A stretch of DNA of 13,996 nt. It comes from Pseudomonadota bacterium. Its GTDB lineage: Bacteria > Pseudomonadota > Gammaproteobacteria > Burkholderiales > SG8-41. The notes beneath the pieces were generated by a model, which saw only the letters and a program-made list of their open reading frames with translations, was not told the origin of the DNA and did not search any database. How positions within the stretch are numbered: position 1 is the first letter of the stretch; each line of letters starts with the position of its first letter. Below are positions 8,753 to 13,996 of this stretch, one piece after another. The stretch lies in the NCBI GenBank assembly GCA_023431245.1, contig JAEYXO010000214.1, forward strand, positions 1 to 13,996. The letters run 5' to 3'. A program made the position numbers and the translations under genes.

Positions 8753-10084
8753 GTGAACGATCTTTTCGCGAAACGTGAGCCGGAGGCCCCGCTGGCCGAG
8801 CGCATGCGGCCGCGCACGCTGGACGAGGTCGCCGGCCAGCAGCACCTGCTGGGCCCCGGCAAGCCGCTGCGCCTGGCTTTCGAGGCCGGCAAACCGCATT
8901 CGATGATTCTGTGGGGGCCGCCGGGCGTCGGCAAGACCACGCTGGCGCGGCTGATGGCCCAGGCCTTCGAAGCCGAGTTCATCGCGATCTCGGCGGTGCT
9001 GTCCGGGGTGAAGGAAATCCGCGAGGCCGTCGCCCGCGCCGAGGCCGTGCTGCAGCAGAGCGGCCGGCGCACCATCCTTTTCGTCGACGAAGTCCACCGC
9101 TTCAACAAGTCGCAGCAGGATGCCTTCCTGCCCTTTGTCGAACAGGGCCTGATCACCTTCATCGGCGCCACCACCGAGAATCCCTCCTTCGAAGTCAACG
9201 GCGCGCTGCTGTCGCGCGCTGCGGTTTATGTGCTGCAACCGCTGGGCGGGGACGAACTCGCCGGACTGGTTGATCGTGCAATAAGCAAGTCACTGTTTTC
9301 ATTGAAATTGACGGATTCCGCGCGCGACGGCCTGGTGGCTTCCGCCGATAGCGATGCACGCCGGCTGCTGAATATGGTGGAGCAGGTGGCCACGGCTGCG
9401 GCACAGGCCGGACAGGCCGATGTCGATGAAGCCTTTGTCAAAAGGACGCTGGCGCAAAGCCTGCGCCGCTTCGACAAGGGCGGCGATGCGTTCTACGACC
9501 AGATCTCGGCGCTGCACAAATCGGTGCGCGGCTCGGCGCCGGATGCGGCGCTGTACTGGCTGCTGCGGATGCTCGACGGCGGTGCTGATCCGCTGTACCT
9601 CGGCCGCCGGCTGATCCGCATGGCCACGGAGGACATCGGCCTGGCCGATCCGCGCGCGCTGCGCATGGCGCTGGATGCCTGCGAGACCTACGAACGCCTG
9701 GGATCTCCCGAAGGCGAACTGGCGCTGGCGGAGGCCACGCTGTACCTGGCGGTGGCGGCGAAGAGCAACGCAGCCTACGTGGCCTGGAATCGCGCGCGGG
9801 AACTGGTGCGCGGCGACGGATCGCGGCCGGTGCCCGAGCATCTGCGCAACGCGCCGACGAAGCTGATGAAAGACCTGGGCTACGGCCGCGAATACCGCTA
9901 TGCCCACGACGAGGCCGGTGCTTATGCGGCCGGTGAGGATTATTTTCCGGAGGGGCTGTCACCGGAGCCGTTCTACGAGCCGGTCGAGCGCGGCCTCGAG
10001 GCGAAAATCAGGGAGCGGCTGGAAGTGTTGCGGGCGCTGGACCGCGAAGCGGCGGTGAAACGCCGCAAGGACGGCGGATCCTGA
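8753..10084 (+). CDS. rarA: Replication-associated recombination ATPase RarA (MgsA)
   Basis: 443 residues, normal family length. RarA is an AAA+ ATPase of the clamp-loader/RuvB clade that acts at stalled forks and interacts with SSB. Walker A GPPGVGKT is at 55-62, Walker B ILFVDEVH at 108-115, and the sensor-1 GATTEN at 138-143. The C-terminal part holds the tetramerisation region with YWLLRMLDGGADPLYLGRRL and the DIGLADP motif. The start is GTG 8753: the translated N-terminus NDLFAKREPEAPLAERMRP is the family's conserved opening, although the Shine-Dalgarno is weak. rarA ends convergently 3 nt from the stop of the minus-strand methyltransferase gene, with no terminator between them. Confidence 0.96.
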   Translation: MNDLFAKREPEAPLAERMRPRTLDEVAGQQHLLGPGKPLRLAFEAGKPHSMILWGPPGVGKTTLARLMAQAFEAEFIAISAVLSGVKEIREAVARAEAVLQQSGRRTILFVDEVHRFNKSQQDAFLPFVEQGLITFIGATTENPSFEVNGALLSRAAVYVLQPLGGDELAGLVDRAISKSLFSLKLTDSARDGLVASADSDARRLLNMVEQVATAAAQAGQADVDEAFVKRTLAQSLRRFDKGGDAFYDQISALHKSVRGSAPDAALYWLLRMLDGGADPLYLGRRLIRMATEDIGLADPRALRMALDACETYERLGSPEGELALAEATLYLAVAAKSNAAYVAWNRARELVRGDGSRPVPEHLRNAPTKLMKDLGYGREYRYAHDEAGAYAAGEDYFPEGLSPEPFYEPVERGLEAKIRERLEVLRALDREAAVKRRKDGGS

Positions 10085-10087
10085 GCG

Positions 10088-10657
10088 TCAGGCGGCGTAG
10101 CCGTTCCGGCGCTGGCGGTCCGGCATGCTGAGTTCCCATATCCCCGCCGGCGGCGCGTTGCGCCAGACCGTGACGTAACGATGCCATGACAGTCCGGCCG
10201 GCGCCCTGAACGGCGCACGCGGCTGGTAGGTGAACTGGATCAGCCGCCGTTGCGGGTGTCCGCTCAGCAGCCGGTTCAATGCCGTGATCGTGGGTATCGC
10301 AATGCTGGCGGGCAGCGAGCGGAACGGCAGCGAGGATACAAAAACCGCCCGCTCGGGCAGTTGTGCCAGCCGGTCGGCGCGCCGATGAAAACATTCGGCA
10401 ATGATTTCCGCATGGGGAAAAAGGCTGTGCAGCCGGCCGGCCAGCGCCGAATTCTGCTCGAACAGGATCAGCGGCACGCGGGGGTGCTGGCGCACCAGTT
10501 CGCGGGTGATGGTGCCGGTGCCTGCGCCGAGTTCGATCAGCGCATCGGCTTCGCCGGCATGGCGCGCCATCGCCCTCGCCAGGTGCTGCGAGGAGGGCAG
10601 GATTGCGCCGACCATCGCCGGTGTCTTGAGCCACTGCTGCAGCAGGCTGGTACCCAT
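10088..10657 (-). CDS. Class I SAM-dependent methyltransferase (phospholipid N-methyltransferase-like)
   Basis: 189 residues from ATG 10657. This start is preferred because longer versions overlap the upstream amidohydrolase gene, whose stop is only 5 nt away. The Rossmann motif I is LIELGAGTGTIT (40-51), the acidic residue ending strand beta2 is Glu67 (FEQN), and SSLPF (108-112) takes the motif IV place. The opening WLKTPAMVGAILPSS (9-23) is typical of the PmtA-like / small phospholipid methyltransferase group, which methylate phosphatidylethanolamine; other members are uncharacterised. There is no signal peptide, so it is cytoplasmic or membrane-associated. It is probably the second gene of a two-gene minus-strand operon with the amidohydrolase. 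No strong Shine-Dalgarno is visible, so translational coupling is likely. The substrate is not decided by sequence. Confidence 0.88.
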   Translation of the reverse strand: MGTSLLQQWLKTPAMVGAILPSSQHLARAMARHAGEADALIELGAGTGTITRELVRQHPRVPLILFEQNSALAGRLHSLFPHAEIIAECFHRRADRLAQLPERAVFVSSLPFRSLPASIAIPTITALNRLLSGHPQRRLIQFTYQPRAPFRAPAGLSWHRYVTVWRNAPPAGIWELSMPDRQRRNGYAA

Positions 10658-10662
10658 GACGT

Positions 10663-11538
10663 TCAGAAACCGTAGAGCCGCGCGGGATTGTCGACCAGCA
10701 CCCTGCGGCGCTGGGCCTCGTCCGGCACCCATTCGGCCAGCAGGTCGGCCAGCACATGATCTTCGGGCATCAGCGCGCGCGCGCCGGGGTGCGGCCAGTC
10801 GCTGCCCCAGACGATGCGGTCCGGCGCAGTCTCGACCAGCGCGCGTGCCAGCGGCGTGACTTCCGGATACAGGGGAGTATTTTTCGAAATGAAATAGGGT
10901 CCCATGATCTTGGCCCAGCAGTTGTCGCGGCTGACCAGCCGCTGCAGCGCCCGGAATGCCGGCGCATCGGTGCCGTCCGCCGCAGGGCAGCGGGCAAAGT
11001 GATCGATGACGATGGTGATCGGCAGCTGTGCAAGCCGGGCTTCGGCCTCGGGCATTTTCGGGAGGTCGAGGTAAAACTGCAGATGCCAGCCCAGTGCCTT
11101 CAGTCGCGGCGCGAGGCGCTCGCCGTCCGCCAGCGTCAGGCCTTCGGTTTCGGAGGCCAGGTTGATGCGCACGCCGCGCACGCCGGCCGCATGCAGATCC
11201 TCATGCTCGCGATCGGACACGCCGGCCTCGACCACCGCGATGCCGCGCAGGGCATGCGGGCGGGAGCGCAGTGTGTCAACCATGCAGCTGTTGTCGCTGC
11301 CGTAAACGCTGGGCTGCACCAGCACACCGCGGTCGCAACCGTTGTTTTTCAGCATGCCCAGATAGTCCGCGGTCACGGCATCCGGGGGGATGTAGGCGGC
11401 GTTGGCCAGATACGGAAAACGCTCCTGCGGCCCGAACACATGGGCATGGCAGTCGCAGGCACCGGCGGGGAAATGCGTGCGGGGTCTGGTGGTCGCCGGC
11501 ATGAAACCCGGAATGTTGGGGGGGCGTATCGTCGGCAT
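10663..11538 (-). CDS. COG3618-type amidohydrolase (LigI / 2-pyrone-4,6-dicarboxylate lactonase family)
   Basis: 291 residues; a TIM-barrel hydrolase of the amidohydrolase-2 family, which opens lactones such as 2-pyrone-4,6-dicarboxylate or sulfomuconolactone. The motifs fit well: DCHAHVFGP (29-37) gives His31 and His33, VIDHFA (178-182) gives His180, and WGSDWPHP (244-251) gives Asp247, the expected catalytic set. GVRGVRIN lies at 119-125. Substrate-side features differ from what I recall of LigI: the (K)xxGPYR-type motif reads MGPYFIS (212-218), with Phe instead of Arg, and ASETEG replaces the basic segment after the GVR motif. A different lactone or ester substrate is therefore likely. ATG 11538 and ATG 11502 (residue 13) are both possible starts, and neither has a strong Shine-Dalgarno. 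The gene has its own promoter and is probably followed in the same mRNA by the methyltransferase. Confidence 0.92.
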   Translation of the reverse strand: MPTIRPPNIPGFMPATTRPRTHFPAGACDCHAHVFGPQERFPYLANAAYIPPDAVTADYLGMLKNNGCDRGVLVQPSVYGSDNSCMVDTLRSRPHALRGIAVVEAGVSDREHEDLHAAGVRGVRINLASETEGLTLADGERLAPRLKALGWHLQFYLDLPKMPEAEARLAQLPITIVIDHFARCPAADGTDAPAFRALQRLVSRDNCWAKIMGPYFISKNTPLYPEVTPLARALVETAPDRIVWGSDWPHPGARALMPEDHVLADLLAEWVPDEAQRRRVLVDNPARLYGF

Positions 11539-11564
11539 GGTTGGGTTGTCAGGCGGGAGCAGCG

Positions 11565-11594
11565 AATGTAGAAGGGCGGTCGCTGCGCTGTCAA
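11565..11594 (-). promoter_or_regulatory. Sigma70-type promoter for the amidohydrolase operon
   Basis: Read on the minus strand, a perfect TTGACA (-35, 11594-11589) is followed by an 18-nt spacer and TACATT (-10, 11570-11565, 4 of 6 consensus). The start site near 11558 would be about 20 nt upstream of ATG 11538. Confidence 0.6.
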
Positions 11595-11621
11595 GGACTG
11601 GCTGCTGTGGATGATCTGACC

Positions 11622-11627
11622 GATAAT
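11622..11627 (+). promoter_or_regulatory. Weak candidate -10 for serS
   Basis: GATAAT lies about 90 nt upstream of the serS ATG, with only a poor -35 (TGGCTG, 17-nt spacer). It is the best match in the divergent 178-nt intergenic region, which otherwise holds only the minus-strand promoter and weak hairpins such as TCCGG/CCGGA near 11644-11663. Confidence 0.3.
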
Positions 11628-11716
11628 TGCGGTTCTTTTCAGCATCCGGGCCCTTCGCCGGAACGGGATGTGCTCTTCATGCATCAGCTGCGGAACAACC
11701 TTGATTTGAGACGGAA

Positions 11717-12994
<1,278 letters not shown>

Positions 12995-13044
12995 GGCTGG
13001 TAGAATCGCGCCCCTCGGCAGTTTTGCCTTGCCATCAGGTTTCC

Positions 13045-13136
<92 letters not shown>

Positions 13137-13138
13137 AC

Positions 13139-13167
13139 AAAAAAGACCCCAACCGGGGTCTTTTTTT
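13139..13167. terminator. Rho-independent terminator after tRNA-Ser
   Basis: GACCCC (13145-13150), loop AACC, GGGGTC (13155-13160), then seven T (13161-13167). The A-run 13139-13144 pairs with the T-run, so the stem can extend to 12 bp and may work in both directions. Confidence 0.93.
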
Positions 13168-13194
13168 GTTTCCGGTGCAGGCTTTGGGCGCTGT

Positions 13195-13200
13195 TAAGAT
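13195..13200 (+). promoter_or_regulatory. Candidate extended -10 for the 109-residue gene
   Basis: TGT followed by TAAGAT gives a TGn-extended -10 just 31 nt upstream of the ATG at 13231. No -35 stands out. The strong terminator before it makes a separate promoter for this gene likely. Confidence 0.35.
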
Positions 13201-13230
13201 GATTGCATCTTCCGGCATTGAGGGATTCCC

Positions 13231-13560
13231 ATGTCAAAGAGCCTTCCCTACGACGTCACCACCGCCACCGGCGAGAAGATCGCTTTCGAATTTCCGCTGC
13301 ACGCCGAGACCCAGTCGGCGATGCGCGTGTCGCAACTGCTCGGATCGGTGCTGGGCGTGATTGACCGTGAACTGAAGGTGCTCGGCAACACCGCCAACGG
13401 TGACGTGATGCAGGCGCTGGCGATGGCGCTCGCGGTGCGAACCGCGATGCTGCATGCACCGTACGCCGTCGGGCAGCAGTTGGCCACCGAACTGACGGCC
13501 AACGCGCTTGCCGCCGCGGAGCATTGCGAGCGCGACGACGGCGGGGCCGGGCACGGCTGA
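13231..13560 (+). CDS. Uncharacterised 109-residue protein
   Basis: I do not recognise a family. The protein has no signal peptide or membrane segment. Residues about 30-60 (MRVSQLLGSVLGVIDRELKVLG) and 58-95 (VMQALAMALAVRTAMLHAPY, then VGQQLATELTANALAAAEH) look like amphipathic helices, suggesting a small helical, possibly oligomeric, protein. The N-terminal 25 residues contain a GEKIAFEFPLHAETQSA strand-like stretch. GAGGGA (13220-13225) is a good Shine-Dalgarno 5 nt before the ATG, and codon use matches the neighbouring genes, so a real gene is likely. It ends convergently 22 nt from the minus-strand enolase-superfamily gene. Confidence 0.8.
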   Translation: MSKSLPYDVTTATGEKIAFEFPLHAETQSAMRVSQLLGSVLGVIDRELKVLGNTANGDVMQALAMALAVRTAMLHAPYAVGQQLATELTANALAAAEHCERDDGGAGHG

Positions 13561-13582
13561 ACGCCCTGTCCGGCGGGCGGGT

Positions 13583-13996
13583 CTACTGCGCCAGCTCGCG
13601 CATGACCTTGATCAGGTCGGACTTGCCCTCGAAGCCGATGCCCGGCAGTTCGGGCATGTTGATGATGCTGTTTTCCACGCGCACGCCGTCCGGGAATCCG
13701 CCGTAGGGCTGGAACAAATCGGGGTAGCTCTCGTTGCCGCCGAGGCCGAGGCCGGCCGCGATGTTGAGCGACATCTGGTGGCCGCCGTGCGGGATGCAGC
13801 GCGCCGGCGACCAGCCGGCAACCTTGAGCACGTCCAGCGTCCGTTCGTATTCGCAGAGGCCGTAGGACAGCGCGCAGTCGAACTGCAGCCAGTCGCGGTC
13901 GGGGCGCATGCCGCCGTAGCGCAGCAGGTTGCGCGCGTCCTGGTGGCTGAACAGGTTTTCGCCAGTGGCCATCGGGCCGGGGTAGAACTCCGCCAG
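13583..13996 (-). CDS. Enolase-superfamily enzyme (mandelate racemase / muconate lactonizing type), C-terminal part
   Basis: The frame stays open to the window edge, so the N-terminal part and start lie beyond base 13996; 137 residues are visible. The segment begins LAEFYPGPMATGENLFS, which contains the P-(I/M)-A-x-GEN strand that carries a conserved Glu of this superfamily. LQFDCALSYGL, then IPHGGHQMSLNIAAGLGLGG, match the Asp/His catalytic side of the barrel in acid-sugar dehydratases and racemases of the mandelate racemase group. The tail LPGIGFEGK is also family-typical. The substrate cannot be assigned from this part; a sugar-acid dehydratase or racemase is plausible. The first ATG visible (13972) is internal, not the start. 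Confidence 0.88.
   Translation of the reverse strand: MAEFYPGPMATGENLFSHQDARNLLRYGGMRPDRDWLQFDCALSYGLCEYERTLDVLKVAGWSPARCIPHGGHQMSLNIAAGLGLGGNESYPDLFQPYGGFPDGVRVENSIINMPELPGIGFEGKSDLIKVMRELAQ

Overview
The window is a GC-rich bacterial chromosome segment that fits a betaproteobacterium, probably Burkholderiales or a close relative. The gene order ftsK, (small exported protein), lolA, rarA, serS is the proteobacterial housekeeping arrangement. The codon use, the COG3618-type amidohydrolase and the mandelate-racemase-type enzyme suit that group. The genus cannot be named from the sequence alone. I see no insertion sequence, CRISPR array, prophage or replication origin.

Left part (1-5374): a surface or exported locus. 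It opens with the 3' two-thirds or less of a very large repetitive beta-helix protein of the filamentous haemagglutinin / two-partner-secretion type. Its start lies outside the window. It carries exact 78-residue tandem repeats at the left edge, a ladder of ten 33-41-residue repeats near the end, and a cysteine-bearing tail. A Crp/Fnr-family regulator follows, then a secreted FecR-domain protein closed by a strong intrinsic terminator. Between regulator and fecR-like gene lies a perfect GTGA-N6-TCAC palindrome (the Crp-type operator core), placed upstream of an extended -10 promoter. A perfect 7-bp hairpin abuts the fecR-like ribosome binding site. This is the most interesting part: a possible self-contained surface-protein system with its own Crp-type control.

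Middle part (5424-10084): the cell-envelope and chromosome housekeeping run on the + strand. FtsK is the septal DNA translocase. A 99-residue exported protein of unknown function follows, then LolA (periplasmic lipoprotein carrier) and RarA (replication-fork AAA+ ATPase). The 99-residue gene and lolA are directly abutted and probably translated together.

10088-11538: two minus-strand genes, a COG3618 amidohydrolase followed by a small SAM-dependent methyltransferase, sit between rarA and serS. They have their own sigma70-like promoter (TTGACA, 18-nt spacer, TACATT), so they look like an insertion into the housekeeping run.

Right part (11717-13996): serS is followed after 50 nt by its own substrate gene, tRNA-Ser(CGA), with a promoter overlapping the end of serS and a strong terminator. 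Then come an unrecognised 109-residue protein and, on the minus strand, the C-terminal part of an enolase-superfamily (mandelate racemase/muconate lactonizing type) enzyme that runs off the window. No gene-free stretch exceeds about 215 nt.
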